From Euglena gracilis (Eukaryota > Euglenida > Euglenophyceae > Euglenales), in the NCBI GenBank assembly GCA_039621445.1, contig CP154954.1:36689703-36753702 (forward strand): a DNA stretch of 64,000 nt. The letters are read 5' to 3'. The notes beneath the pieces are model-generated. The model worked only from the letters and a program-made list of their open reading frames with translations. It had not been told where the DNA came from and did not search any database. How positions within the stretch are numbered: the stretch's first letter is position 1; each line of letters begins with the position of its first letter. A program made the translations under genes and the position numbers. Positions 39,430 through 50,845 of this stretch are shown piece by piece.

Positions 39430-39803
39430 CCCCCCCCCCCCCCCGTTGGCTTGGCTGGGGTCTCCCTGGTCCCTCCCCAGGGATGGATTGGAAGCATTTT
39501 GGTTTGAAGGTGGGTGAGGGGGCCCCTTCCTGGAGGTTGGGGGGGTCCGGACCCCCCCTTCTTTATGACAAAAAATATTTCTTTTGGCGCGCCGGAAAAT
39601 GAACAAAAATGCCCCTTTTCCTCACTTTTGAGCATATTGCGCATTTTTGGGGTGCTTTCCGCAGCTAAAGTGTTCACAATTTTCAAGGAATTCATTTTCA
39701 AAGAAAAATCAAGGGATTTTCAACAATTTTGGTCTCATCCAAATCCAACCTCCCTCCCCCCCCCCCTGGCAGAGGGCCCTCCCCTTTGACACGGGGCGTG
39801 GAG

Positions 39804-39907
39804 CCACAACGCCGCCTACGCCTCCACCCGCACGGACCACACGTGGGCCATCATGATCGGCCCCGTGGGCGACCTAGCCGTCCACGCCCTGCTGCTGGGC
39901 CAGGCGC
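39804..39907 (+). CDS. Exon candidate, hydrophobic
   Basis: Reads HNAAYASTRTDHTWAIMIG then PVGDLAVHALLLGQA with G/C at almost every third position. The upstream frame has a TGA at about 39788, so the acceptor must lie after it; GGGCGTGGAG is the nearest AG. It ends at CAG/GCGCTT, a possible GC donor, before a poly-T tract. The segment WAIMIGPVGDLAVHALLLG is hydrophobic enough for a membrane helix. Confidence 0.4.
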
Positions 39908-39926
39908 TTTTTTTAGCCAACTCCTT

Positions 39927-39931
39927 TTTTT

Positions 39932-39977
<46 letters not shown>

Positions 39978-40052
39978 TTTGTTTTTTTTGTTTTTTTTTT
40001 TTTTTTTTTTTTGTTTTTTTTTCTCCTTTTTTTTTTTTTGTTTTTATTTTTT
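39927..40052. repeat. Poly-T tract
   Basis: About 125 bases of T with scattered G and C. It follows the candidate exon at 39804-39907 and could be a pyrimidine tract or a retroposition scar; nothing decides. Confidence 0.9.
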
Positions 40053-40431
40053 CGGCCCCTCCCGGTTGGCGACTTGGCCACATTCCTGGAAGAGCCTGGA
40101 AATCCGGATAGATGCGCCTCATCATTGAAGGACAAAAGTGCTGGACTTGGCAATTGGGGTCAGGGGTGTGAAATGCAGGTAAACGGAATTCACAGGCAAC
40201 ACATGTTTTTTTTTGAATCGCTTTGTTGCACTCCGCCTGTTTCCTGATTGGGTTTCTTTCAGGTCCAACGGATGCCTTTCGGCTCACAATTTGAAGAAAG
40301 TTCTCCAAAGTTCTCCAAACCTCCCGGGCCGTTTGTTTCCCACCCCCACCCCAAGTGGGTTCCCGGGGGGGCCGGCCTGCGGCCAAGTGCCCGCCCCCTT
40401 CATCAACCCCACCACCCCTCCAGCGGTGGAG

Positions 40432-40530
40432 GACGCGCAGCCGCGCCGCCGCCCGGGCCCGTGGCGAAGGCGAAGGCGGTGCGGCGGGAGATCCAGCGCC
40501 GGCTGTGGCCTGCCGGGGCCCTTCCTGAAG
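40432..40530 (+). CDS. Weak exon candidate, basic segment
   Basis: After CACCACCCCTCCAG the best frame reads GGGRAAAPPPGPVAKAKAV then RREIQRRLWPAG. A related block at 40915-40990 (GCGCGCCGCCGCCCGGGC) suggests duplication of this piece together with its leading CCCTTTCATCMACC words. Two frames have similar GC3, so the reading is uncertain. Confidence 0.25.
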
Positions 40531-40599
40531 GATGCCCCTCCTCCTGCCTTTCTGCATTGCAAGTCCCACGCAGACAATCACTCACTGATCAGTGGGGTA

Positions 40600-41121
40600 T
40601 CCCATCCCGACCAGGTTTTTTTTCAAGCTTTGGACCTCCTGGGGGTGGGGGGGGCAGGGTGGGTGGGTCCAGCCAACCCCCCCCCATGGGGGGGGGTCAG
40701 GGGAGTGGGATGTCTTTTCGTCGCTGAAGGTGCCGAAAATTTTTGAAAAAGGTGCTTTTTTTAGCATTTTTCGCGATTTGGCATGTTCGCCCTAGTTTTT
40801 TTGGGTATGCCCCTCGGCTCAATTTGAAGAAAGTTCTCCAAAGTTCCACCCCAACCGTGCGTTGAGCGATGTTTCCCACACAAGGGGTTCAGGCCGTGCC
40901 ACGGCCCCTTTCATCCACCAAAATTGCCCCTACGGGGAGGGAAGCGCAGCGCGCCGCCGCCCGGGCATGGTGACTCCGAGGGAAGCGGGCCGTTGTTTCA
41001 CCACCCAGTCGGTGAGGTCTGTTGAAGTCCCCTCCCCCCCCCCCCCCAAGACTCAGTTCCTTTCTCTGTTGCAAGTCCCCCAGATCCACTCCATGGGTGG
41101 GTCCCATCCCGACCAGGTTTT

Positions 41122-41152
<31 letters not shown>

Positions 41153-41840
41153 TGAAGGTGGGTCAAGCCTGTGGGGGGGGGTCCCCAGGGGGATGAGTTT
41201 CCGCTGAAGGTGCCGAAATTTTTTTCTTTCTTTTTTCGGCCATTTTCGGTGTTGGGACCCCCCCTGGGGTGGGTGGGGTGGCTGGGATGTGGATTTGCAT
41301 CCCCCCTCTCTCTTTGAAGAAGCGACAGGGTGCCAAGCCCCCCTCTTCTGGTGCAAATCCCAGGCACCCCTCCCCCGCCATCTTTGGCAACGGCCTGTCG
41401 CTGCCCGGCCTGCGGAGCCGCCTGCGCCGCCGCGCCGGCTGTCGCGCCAGCTGCGCTGCCAGCCGAGCTGCCGGCCGCGCCGGCCGCTGAAGCAGCAGCG
41501 GTGGCGCAACCCCAGCCAGGCACATAAAACATGGCACACCAAAATACAATCTTTCTTTCTTTCCAGGGGTTTTTTTCATCGTGGACTCCAGGGGGGGGGG
41601 AGGGTGGGTGGGTGGGGCCCCGGGACCCGGGGGGGGGGTCCCCCCGGAGGGGGCTGGGATGCTTTTCAGCTTTTGGCGCAGAACGCTTTTAGAAATTTTT
41701 GAAAAGTGCTATTTTTTAGCACTTTTCGCGATTTTCGGCCATTTTTTTTTGTGGGTCCCCCGACCCCCCCCCCCCCAAGGGGGCCCCTCCAGGGGTTGGG
41801 TGGGGGGGGACCTCCCCCCGGTCTTAAGAGAAACCCATGC
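40600..41840. repeat. Three copies of a CAGG(GG)TTTTTTT / GTGGGTGGGTCC repeat
   Basis: Copies begin near 40609, 41108 and 41560 with CAGG and a T-run, then a G-run, GGGTGGGTGGGTCC or similar, a C-run, and a TTTTCGxCGCTGAAGGTGCCG hairpin followed by AAATTTTTGAAAA. The first two are preceded by CATCCCGACCAGG. Between the second and third an Ala/Pro-rich open block (41375-41528) has high GC3 in more than one frame and is not called as an exon. Confidence 0.6.
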
Positions 41841-43199
41841 TCCTTTCTAAATGAGTGGGAAACAGGGAATTTCTTAAGGGCCCCCCCCCGGGGGGGTCCA
41901 GCCCAGACAATTGCTTAAGCACTGTCCCCCCCCCCCCCCCCCCCGGGGGGTGGGTGACTGGTTTTTTCAGAGTGACTGACTGGTTTTGGGCCCGGACCCC
42001 CTCCCCCCCGGGGGGGGGTCGGCCAGGAGTGGGCAAAAGTGGCTTGAGTGACCCCAGCGCCGAAGGCGCCGGAAAATTTTTTTTGACCTAAAATGGCCTA
42101 AAGTGACTTGAAAGTGGCCGTTTTTCTGAGTGGCCGACCCCCCCCGGGGGGGGGGTAGTGACTGGCTGGTTTTTTTTTTTGAAAATGAGTGACTGACTGG
42201 TTTTTAAAAAAGTGGAGTGACCCCCCCCCCCCCCCCCGGGGTCGGTAAGCAATTGTATGGTCCAGCCTCCGGCTGGCAAAAAAGGCTGTTGGCTGGATTT
42301 GAGCTGCTGGCTGGACCCCCCCCCCCCGGCGGGGGGGGGTGGGGGGTCCGGGACTGGAGGGGACTGGGCTGGGCTGGGTCGAGGAAAAACAAAATTTTCT
42401 AACACATTTTTGTCATTTTAGACGTTTTGATGGGTGGAGCTAGATCAAGGCTGGGGGGCTGTGATGGAGGGCTGTGATGAGGAGAAAAAAAGCAAGGATA
42501 AGTGAGCTGGGCAGGCCCAGTTGGCTGGCCCGCCTGCGGTTGGCTGGCCCGGCCTCCAGTTGGGCTGGACCCAGTTTTATTTTACTCGACCCCCAGGAGG
42601 GGGGCTCCCAGCCCGAATTTGGGCTGCTGGCTGGATTTGAGCTGCTGGCTGGCTGGCCCCCCCCCCCCGGGGGGTAGGGTACCCTCCGGCTCACAAAATT
42701 CCCTGATGGGGAAGGAGCAAAAAAAAGACATTCAATGCATAACTCATCCCATCTGGGGCTGGGGTTGAAAATCCATTTTTTCACTGAGGGCTTTCCAAAA
42801 GAGTTGCCAGAGCCCCCTGCTTCCCTGTCCAGGAAGTTTCTTCGCGTGAGTGATGAAGAATACTCGAAAACCAATGAAATTTTTACACGCAAAGTGAAAA
42901 TTCAGCTCAAAAAACAAGAGAATGTTTTTTTGGAGATAATTAAGCATGGGGGGGTGTCTCTTTGGCTCGGGGCGGCTCACGGTTTGTGTTTTTTGATTTT
43001 GTGATTTGTATGGTTTTTTGTCTGTTTTGTGGTCTTTTTGGCTCGGGGGCCGGCCTCACGGTTTTGATTTTTTTTTTTTTTTTCCCTCCTCACGCCAGGT
43101 GGGAAAACGTTTTTTGAGCCCGCCCAGCTTTGGCTTTGGTGGGGGATTGGCAATTTTCAGGTTGGGGCGCAGCTTAAGAAAATTTGATCCCATGGGGGG
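41841..43199. other. C/G-run elements with TGACTGACTGG words
   Basis: TGACTGGTTTTTTCAGAGTG and related words with GGGGTCGGTAAGCAATTG (42238) and CAATTGCTTAAGCAC (41909) resemble the ends of the 356-bp family, so 41909-42253 is probably an old copy. GCTGGCTGGATTTGAGCTGC repeats at 42290 and 42625. A stretch at 42740-43000 of balanced composition shows no bias. Confidence 0.4.
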
Positions 43200-43207
43200 T
43201 TCCAGCC

Positions 43208-43355
43208 CAGGGTTCGATATAAGGAGGGCGCCCAGGGTTCAGGTGGGGGGTGTCCCCCTCCACCCCCCTCCTGGACCAGCCTGCCAAGGGGGTCCGGACC
43301 AACCCTGGGGGGTTCCGGGACCCCCCACCCCCACCTGCCTTGAGATCGAACCCGG
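43208..43355. mobile_element. CAGGGTTYGATATAAGG-type hAT-like element, copy 2, short
   Basis: Left end CAGGGTTCGATATAAGGAGG, right end TTGAGATCGAACCCGG. TTCCAGCC (43200-43207) and CTCCAGCC (43356-43363) match at seven of eight bases, consistent with an aged 8-bp target duplication. Confidence 0.7.
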
Positions 43356-43695
43356 CTCCAGCCAGCCAGCAGCCTTTTTTCCAGCATGGGGCCCCCTCCC
43401 GCCCTCAACGAGTTTTATTTATTTCCAGCCTCCCTTTGGGGGGGGGTGAAAAATGGGCCAAAAATGGACAAAAATGACGAAATTGGAAAAGGGCTGGTCA
43501 GGGCAAATTTGGGCCCTTTTCTTTGCATGATTGGCAGTTTTTTTTTGGATTTTTTTTTGCCATTTCGATTTTTTTTGGTGCCTGTTTCGACAGGATCGGG
43601 AGGGGGCAGGGGTCAGCCAGCAGCTTTATTCCAGCCAAGCCAATTTTCCGGCTTCTGAGCTGGACCCCCCATCCTTAAGCTTCGCCCTGACCCAG

Positions 43696-43784
43696 GGAAA
43701 TGCAACGGTGCATGGCGCTGTGCCCTGCGCACGGCCCAACGCCCTGAAGAGGGCGTGGCGGAAGCTGAAGCGCAAGCTGCACCG
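43696..43784 (+). CDS. Exon candidate, basic C-terminal helix
   Basis: Follows CTGACCCAG and ends at CACCG/GTGAGC, a strong donor. Reads GNATVHGAVPCARPNALKR then AWRKLKRKLH(R), with G/C third positions through the second half. The Lys/Arg-rich end suggests a cytosolic or nucleic-acid-facing helix. It could belong to the chain of candidates at 34-40 kb or to a different gene. Confidence 0.4.
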
Positions 43785-45050
43785 GTGAGCGGTGCAGCAC
43801 CACGCACGAGGTCGATGGCCAGGGCGGAATGGGAATCCCGGAACCCCAATGAGGGTGGGGGTTGGGGGGGAGGCTGATCCCCCAGGCTTTCCCAGGTTTC
43901 CACAGGCGCCAGTTCTCGCGGTCGTTTCATTCGCTTGCAGGCAGTTTTCTCCCCCACAAATCCACAAAATTTTCTGAAAAGAAAGCATTTTTTGTTGCAA
44001 AACGCCGGGAAGAAAAAGTTTGGTTCCAGGGGTGCCCCACCCCCTCGGCCTGATAGGGGAGGAGGGGATTGGTTCATTTCAGGAGCCCCTCAAAAAATGT
44101 TCCGGGCGGTTGACTCACACTGGGGGGTTGACACTGAGGGGGAGGTGGTCTGGGATTGCCCCCCCCCCCCCTACTGAATACCCTGCCTCCCTCCTCCTGG
44201 GTGGGTGGGCTGTCTTCCCCACCAGGGGCCGACCGGGGGGGGGGTCGGGGTTTTCTTGAGTTGGAGGTGACCCTGTTCCCCCTGGGGGGTCCAGCCTCCC
44301 AGCATTTCCCTGCCGGGCTGCGGACCCCCCACAGAGGGTTCCGCTGGATAAAAGTGTTGGCCAGTCCAAAGAAGCTGGCTGGACGAAACCTTTTTTCCCG
44401 ATGCATTGCGCTAGGAAGCGTTTGCTCAAAGATGACCAAAAATGGCATTTTTGGGGAGATTGTGGGGGTTTCTTGCCTCCAAATTTTGGCTTCCGAATGC
44501 CAACCTGGCTGGATTCAGTTTTTTTTTTGCCTGTTTCCCAGCTGTCTGCGGCTGGGCTCCCCTGGACACTGGGGGTCCAGTCCTTGAGAAACAAACGGGT
44601 GCCCACATGGCTTTCCTTGTGCAGCCCTGTGGTTGATCCAGCATTGTTGCCCACGCGCAGGTCCACCCACCCAAGGATTGTAATACCTTGCATTATAAAT
44701 TTATGTCCACCTTGCAGACATGCACTCAAACACACTAACGTTTGCACACGAAAGATGTAAATGTGCGCAGTGTACGCGTGCTGATGGAGATCGAGATAGA
44801 GATAGATAGATATACAAATACATATAAAATATACATTATGTTTCCACCATATATGCACCACTATGTGCATGCACATGTTTGCACATTGATCAAATTATCA
44901 TTTTTGTTTCCTGAGAATGACTCTGCTTGCAATCCTTGGCACAATCCGATTGGACTGTCTATCGATCAGACTGTGGGGTTGGCACCCAGTGTGCCCATGG
45001 GCGTGGTGGAGGAGCAGAATGGGGGGAACAACACCCCCCCCCACATATGG
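43785..45050. other. No supported gene; A/T-rich patch at 44690-44920
   Basis: C/G-run repeats give way at about 44680 to a TATA/GATA-rich stretch (AGATCGAGATAGAGATAGAT, ATACAAATACATATAAAATA) and CACAC words. A minus-strand frame of 253 codons passes through 44115-44876 but is low in bias and rich in repeat words. Confidence 0.4.
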
Positions 45051-45590
45051 CACAAAGTGGGGCCCCATACTTGGGATATGGGGGGTGCAGGGGGGGCGTG
45101 GGGGGGGGGGAGGGTTTGGGGATGTTTTTCATGAAGTTTATGGCCCCCGGACACTCGAACAGTTTCATACGACGCGTGATTTGCCCACAGAAAAAGTCGG
45201 TAGAGGCTTATTTTGTTGCTGGGGGGGGGTCCGGGGCCCTGGGCACTCGAACAGTTTCATATGTCATTTTTGGCTCGAAAACAGGTTTTCCGGGTCTGGG
45301 AGGCTGAAAAGCATGGTTTCAAACAAAAATTTTTCGGAATTTTTCCGACTTTTTTGCCCATTTTTTGACTCAAACACCGAAAGGCACTCAATTTCGGTGC
45401 GAAAACAGGTTTTACGGGTCCGGGAGGCCAAAAAGCATGGTTTCAGGCAAAAAAAATTGGGGTATGGGGGGGGTACGGGGGATGGGGGGGGTACAGGGGA
45501 GGGGGGGGGGCGGGGGGTGGGGGGGGGGGCGGGGGGGTATTGGGGCATGGGGCATGGGGAATGGGGGGTGCATGGGGGCTCCACTTTGTG
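45051..45590. repeat. Direct repeats and a G-rich tract
   Basis: CACTCGAACAGTTTCATA occurs at 45152 and 45244. CGAAAACAGGTTTTCCGGGTCTGGGAGGC at 45277 recurs with three changes near 45401, each followed by AAAGCATGGTTTCA. From 45460 to 45570 the DNA is GGGGGTACGGGGGATGGGG-type G-rich repeat with strong quadruplex potential on the plus strand. Confidence 0.65.
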
Positions 45591-45709
45591 CCATGATTCC
45601 CCCTCCTGGCTGGGTAATCCCTGGAGGGTTGAGTTTTGACTGGATTCCCTTGTTGATTTTTCCCCTTCTTTGTTTTCTTCTTTGAATGAGTGAAGAAACA
45701 GAGTTTGGA

Positions 45710-45975
45710 ATCAGGCTTGTGCTCAGTCGGGTGCCTGCCCCACGGGGGGGGGGGGGCTGCTTGGGGCAGGCCCCTATACCACCCGATCCGACCCCCCCCC
45801 GGGGGGGAGGTGAGGTTTTGGGGGGGGCACCTGACCATAGCAGGCATTCCCCTCCGACCCTGGCGCCGAAGGCGCCGGGGCCCGGAAGAGGCTATTTTCA
45901 ATGAAAATTTTCTGGGTCCCCCCGGACCCCCCCGGGGGGTGTGCCGGTGTGCCTGCTGGGGCAGGCACCTTCTAG
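45710..45975. repeat. GGTGCCTGCC...GGCAGGCACC repeat, copy 1
   Basis: Starts GTCGGGTGCCTGCCCC and ends GGGGCAGGCACC, with GGTGCCTGCC-type inverted ends. Interior words CACCCGATCCGACCCCCCC, CCTCCGACCCTGG, GCCGAAGGCGCC and GGCTATTTTCAATGAAAATT recur in 47597-47870. AAGCCTTAGTGCAACTAAGG after copy 2 also occurs inside the element at 60069-60557. Confidence 0.65.
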
Positions 45976-46147
45976 CACCCACCGTAAGCACAAGCCACAC
46001 AAAAATGTTATTATAGCTTTCAAGGCCCATGAAAACCCGCACACATTGCAGGAAGAAAAGCAATTGCCAGTCCCCAATGAAGTTGTGTTTGAAATTTCCA
46101 TGGCAGGGGAGATTCGGCATTTGGGAAGGCTGGGGTTTGGCCAATTA

Positions 46148-46215
46148 CCACGCCCCCCCCATATGAGGCCCCGGAAGCCAACACCCCGAAGGGGTCTTAT
46201 ATGGGGGGGCCTTGG
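46148..46215. mobile_element. Very short CCAYGCCCC-type element with TA flanks
   Basis: Left CCACGCCCCCCCCATATGAG and right CTTATATGGGGGGGCCTTGG are imperfect inverted repeats; TA lies outside both (46146-46147, 46216-46217). At 68 bp it is the smallest member of the group typified by 14684-14839. Confidence 0.6.
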
Positions 46216-47194
46216 TATTTATTTGTTTCATCTTTGGCCATTGAAGCAAACTCGTCTCTCACGGTGATTACCCAGCCAGCCCCCCCCTCCGTACCCAGAC
46301 CAGAACCGGAATGGCCTGGTCTTTTTCTTTGGGTGGGAGGGTCCCCTCATCCCCACGTTGTGCCCCCCCCATGTCCAACGACATTATGCCCCCCCCCCCC
46401 AATCAGGTCAGGGGACACCTTTTCGGCTCTTTGGCCAGATTTTTGGCCCGACGCAAAGTTCTGGGCCGAATAAGTCCAAAATCCACCAAGATTTGGCCGA
46501 CGTGCTATTTTGGGGGGGGGGGTATTTTTGCACAATAATTTCCCTGCCCCACCAATTTGCCCCCATCCCATCTCATTTGCCCAAAGTTTTGGTGCGAAGC
46601 GCCGAAAGGAAAGATTTGTCAATTGGGGTTGGGTGGCAGGTGGTACTTGAACAGTTCGCTTTGCAAATTTGCCCCGGCCCCTTTGGTGCCATAGTCTGAA
46701 TTTTATGAATTGCCGCAGACCATGCGCATGGGTGTGGGTGGGAGGGTTGCAATCCCCGGGTTTCCTGTTCTGGCCTGGCTATGCCACGGGCTGACTGTGA
46801 TGCAATGCACCTCCGATCCGAGAAGCCTTCTTTTTTGGTTGGATTGGGGGGCAAGGGTGGGCACCCCCCCGGAGTGTCCCTCATTTTCGGCTCCGTAAAT
46901 ATTGCACCAAGCCAGCTCCCCCAACCCCCCTCCCCCCGGCAGCAGGTGCCAACCCACCTCCCCTAAATCCTAACTCAAAACCCAAGCAGGAATACTCCAG
47001 AATCTCTCCAGCAAAGGAGCGAACCGTTCACCCAACTTCAAACGCGATGAATTTTTTCGGCAATGCCGCAGGGACACCTGAAACACCGTGCTTCCCGTGG
47101 GGGGGGAGGCCCAAAAATGCGCAATGGACCTGTACTCCGATTGTTGTCCTCCCTGAATGATGGTGCATCACATCACAGCCAACCAGCCCCCCAG

Positions 47195-47940
47195 GGTTTT
47201 ATGGGAAGCTCCGCAGACATGAGGTAAACCCTCCCCCGAAATAATCCCCCCCTCCAAATAATACCCCCCCCCCCCGGGGTTCGACTTCGGCCACCCAATT
47301 AATACCCCCCCCCCCCCCAAATCTCGGGCCGACGACCCGGAGTTTGAGTGAAAATTTAGGTAAAAATCACAATCTCTGACAACAGATTGCGAAAAAAAAT
47401 TGATTTTTTTGCTGGATCATCTGGCCTCCAAAAATGCTAAATTTTATGAGAAAGGACAAAAACGACCCCAAAGGGGGTTTTGGTGCTATTTTGGGTCTTA
47501 TGGGACTTCGAAAAATTTCGAAAAAATAATTTTTTGACCGAAGAAACGGCCGAAATTTGCAGCGACCGAAAACTGGAGGTAGGAGGGGGCCCTTGTGTTT
47601 AGTCGGGTTACCCCACAGGGGCGCTGCCGGGGGCAGGCACCCTATAGCACCCGATCCGACCCCCCCCCCCCCGGGAGGTGGGGTTTTTGGGGGGTGTTCC
47701 CCTCCGACCCTGGTGCCGAAGACGCCGGGGGCCCGGAAGAGGCCATTTTCAATGAAAATTTTCTGGTCACCCCAATTTGACCCCCCCCAGGGGGGGGGGG
47801 ACACAGAAGCCAGACAAGAAGCCTTAGTGCAACTAAGGGGGGGTGCCTGCGGGGGGCAGGCACCCTATAAGCACAAGTGCTCCCCCCACCCCCCCAGTTT
47901 TGGAAGGGGGTCCCCCCCCCTCGGAGATTCCCATACAAGC
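47195..47940 (+). repeat. Intron-like repeat, copy C, carrying other repeats
   Basis: Left end TTTTATGGGAAGCTCCGC then AGACATGAG/GTAAAC, a very good donor sequence; right end CCCTCGGAGATTCCCATACAAG. Unlike copies A and B it contains the GGTGCCTGCC-type repeat (47597-47870) and a C-run block at 47240-47320. The block GAAAAATTTCGAAAAAATAATTTTTTGACCG shows the family's own interior. Confidence 0.55.
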
Positions 47941-48003
47941 CTCCCCCCCCCCCCCAAATCCCCCCAATCCCCCCCCACCCCCCCCCCCACCACCAGGGCC
48001 ATG

Positions 48004-48240
48004 GGCACCAAGTGGTGCTGGCCCCTGGCGCGGGTGGTGGCCCCCTGGACGGAAGACGCTGCCTCCGCCGACCACCTTGGCCAACGCCTCCGCTGGTCAA
48101 CTCGCCCTTGGCCAACGCCTCCGACGACTGCGCCACAGCGTCGCCCACCGCCACAGCCCACCACAGCCTACCACGGCGTCGCCCACCGGACATCTCGCCC
48201 TTCAGCCTTCAGTGCCCCCCGGTTCCCCAGCTTCAGCCAG
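48004..48240 (+). CDS. Weak exon candidate
   Basis: Begins after CCCACCACCAGGGCC or CACCAG and reads MGTKWCWPLARVVAPWTED then AASADHLGQRLRW, with near-complete GC3 over the first 20 codons. Afterwards the better-biased frame is TLANASAGQLALGQRLRRLR, one base out of phase, so either there is a frameshift or the exon ends near GACGGAAGACG. It follows copy C of the intron-like repeat, as the other candidates follow copies A and B. Confidence 0.3.
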
Positions 48241-48339
48241 GCCACTGTTTTTTTCCCCCTTGCTCAAAGGACTCGGCGGTTCTGGGAGGGGGTTCCTGGG
48301 GTTGGAACCAGGGCGTCGCTTAAACCGAAGGCGCCATCC

Positions 48340-49345
48340 CCAGGGACAGATGGGAAGCAGGCTGCATTTTTAAGGTGGTGCCGACCCCACTCGGCCTTGG
48401 CAGGCACCAGGCTGTTTTTTTTACCAACCCCGGGGGGAGGGGGGGGTCCGGAGTGCCTGTGAGTGCCTGCCCAGGCAGGCACTACCCCCCCCCCCGGGGG
48501 GTGGGGTCGCATTTCGGCCTGTGCCCGGGCACATTTCTTTGAAAATAGGCCATTTTTGGCTCCCCGGGAAGGGTTGTGGCTAGGGCACTTTTGGCCGTGT
48601 GCCCCCCCTGGGGGCTCGGATTTGGAGCGCCTTGGGGGTGCTGCCCAGGCAGGCACCCCCCCCCCCAGGGTGGGGTCGGCACCCGACTAAAATACAGCCT
48701 GGCAGGCACCCCAAGGCAGATCCAACCCCGGGGGGGGGGGGGGTAGACATGGCCAAAACTGGCTGGGCATTTGGCCAAGGCCCTTCCGGTGCCTCAGGCG
48801 CCGGATGCCCAGAAAAACCCACTGTTGGGCGCTTTTTGGTCCACGGCCAGGCAGGCACCGACCCCGGGGGGGGGGGGGGGGTTTCTGCCCAGGCACTCCA
48901 GGGCATTCCGAGGCACCCCTTCCCCCCCAGGGTTGGCAAACCCTAGCCTGATGGGATTTCAGGCTGAATCCCATCCTGTCGGCATTAAGGAAGGTGGTGG
49001 GGAGCAGACAATTTTTTAAGCACTATCCCACCCCCCTCCAGGCTTCCCATTCATCCCTGCCCTTCTTGGGGGGGGGGTCCGTCAGTCAGCAGCCTTTTTC
49101 CAACCAGCCCAAATGAACTCGACCCCCCCCCCACAGGGTTGCTAAGCGACGCCCTGGCACACACACATTGGTAGAGAATGGGCCAATGCTCTGTGCAATT
49201 TTTGTTTTGTTGTTTTTGGTGGGTCTCTGGCAGGGTGCTGGTTGGGTTGGTTTTGTGTGCAGGGGGGGGGAGGGGTGCAGACCATCCCCCACCCTTCTGA
49301 CGCAAGGTGTTCTGCACCTCCGTCCAATCCCCGCCCCCCAGGGGG
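48340..49345. other. GGCAGGCAC and C/G-run repeats; no gene
   Basis: Words CCCAGGCAGGCAC (48469, 48645, 48847) with C-runs and G-runs dominate to 48930. From 49020 the text is TCCGTCAGTCAGCAGCC and CGACCCCCC-type repeats. Nothing coding is supported. Confidence 0.5.
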
Positions 49346-50234
49346 GTTGCCGTGGGTGGAGCCTTGCAACCAGGACCAGAAAGACCTTTGAGAAAATGTG
49401 ACCTCCTCTGGGGGCCAGCCTGCCAGCAGCCCTTTTCCAGCCCGGGACCCCTGGGGGGGGGGAAGGGGTCAGCCAGCCCAAATTTTCCGGCTTCTGAGCT
49501 GAATCCCCTGGAGTGGTCGTTTAAAGAACGCCCTGCTTGCAACCCAAAAAGTTTTCCCCCTGACATTTGCATTGAAAAACATATTTATTGTCTTTTATAT
49601 ATTCATCCCTCAAAAAAGGAAAGCGCTAAAATACCCATCGTGGGACGAAGCCCAAACCAAGCCCAAATTTGAAACTGCGATTTTGGGGATACTCCAAATC
49701 TCAAAAAGATCTGGCGCTTTCCATAAAACCCTGGCTGTGTTTGCAGAAGAAAACGGGCCTGCCTGTGAGTGAGCCCGCTGCACCGCCATCCCCGACGCTG
49801 CCGCTGCCGCTGCTCCGCCGACTGCATGGCCACAGCCCACAGCCCACAACACAACCACCCACACCACCCACCCCACCCCCACCTGCCCCGGCCACCCAGG
49901 GCCCCAACCCCCACAGCGTCCCCGGCAACCCCGGGGCCGTGTCGGATGACCTCGCTTGGCCTCGGCTCGCCCTGGCCGAGCGAGGGTTCCCGGCGCGGCA
50001 CCGGGGAAGCTACCCCGCAGCCCCGCCTCAGCCCCCGCAGCGTACCCGGCCCCCCTGGGCCCCGACCCCCCACAGTCACCCTGGCCTCAGCCCAGGGTTT
50101 GATATAAGGAGGGCGTACATGGTTTAGGTGGGGGGTGTCCCCCCACCCCCCCCCTCCTGGCCCGCCGGGGGGTCCGGACCACACCCCCCCACCTGCCAGG
50201 GGGCTCCGGACCGACCCTCGGGGGGGGGGGGGGG
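49346..50234 (+). repeat. Short ancestral-like copy of the 3.29-kb unit (empty sites)
   Basis: Starts GGTTGCCGTGGGTGGA and contains the same landmarks as the three later units (CCAGGACCAGAAAGACC, TTCTGAGCTGAATCCCC, GGGACGAAGCCCAAACC, AAGAAAACGGGCCTGCC). At GCATGGCCACAGCCCACAGC (49825-49844) it has an unbroken site where the others carry the 1.6-kb element; at CAGGGCCCCAACCCCC (49897-49912) one where the others carry the 356-bp element; at GGTGGGGGGTGTCCCC (50129-50144) one where two others carry the 0.29-kb element. Confidence 0.85.
49917..50092 (+). CDS. Exon candidate, uninterrupted copy (four copies in region)
   Basis: After ACCCCCACAG it reads VPGNPGAVSDDLAWPRLAL then AERGFPARHRGSYPAAPPQ in a frame with about 85 percent G/C third positions. 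Upstream in the same frame an 18-bp block AAGAAAACGGGCCTGCCT sits between TTTGCAG and GTGAGT, ideal splice signals. Identical or nearly identical copies are at 52905-53080, 56187-56362 and 59893-60068. All end where a GATATAAGG-type element begins. No domain recognised. Confidence 0.4.
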
Positions 50235-50845
50235 TTGCCGTGGGTGGACTTGCAACCAGGACCAGAAAGACCTTCAGAAAATGTGACCTCATCTGGGGGC
50301 CAGCCTGCCAGCAGCCCTTTTCCGGCCCGGGACCCCTGGAGGGGCTGAAGGGGTCAGCAAGCCCAAATTTTCCGGCTTCTGAGCTGAATCCCCTGGGGTG
50401 GTCGTTTAAAGAACGCTCTGTTTGCAACCCAAAAAGTTTTTCCCCTGTGGGCTTGGTTTGGGCTTCGTCCCACGATGGGTATTTTAGTGCTTTCCTTTTT
50501 GAGGGATGAATATATAAAGGACCATAAATATGTTTTTCAATTGAAACCAGGACCAGAAAGGCCTTCAGAAAATTTAACCTCCTCTGGGGGCCAGCCTGCC
50601 AGCAGCCCTTTTCCATCCCTCAAAAAAGGAAAGCACTAAAATACCCGTCGTGGGACGAAGCCCAAACCAAGCCCAAATTTGAAACTGCGATTTTGGGGAT
50701 ACTCCAAATCTCAAAAAGATCCGGCGCTTTCCATAAAACCCTGGCTGTGTTTGCAGAAGAAAACGGGCCTGCCTGTGAGTGGGCCCGCTGCATCACCATC
50801 CCCGAGCCGCTGCCGCTGCTCCGCCACCGACTGCATGGCCACAGC

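Noticed and set aside
39853-40153. Poly-Phe and poly-Lys frames around the T-tract
   Set aside because: Simple translations of poly-T and poly-A.
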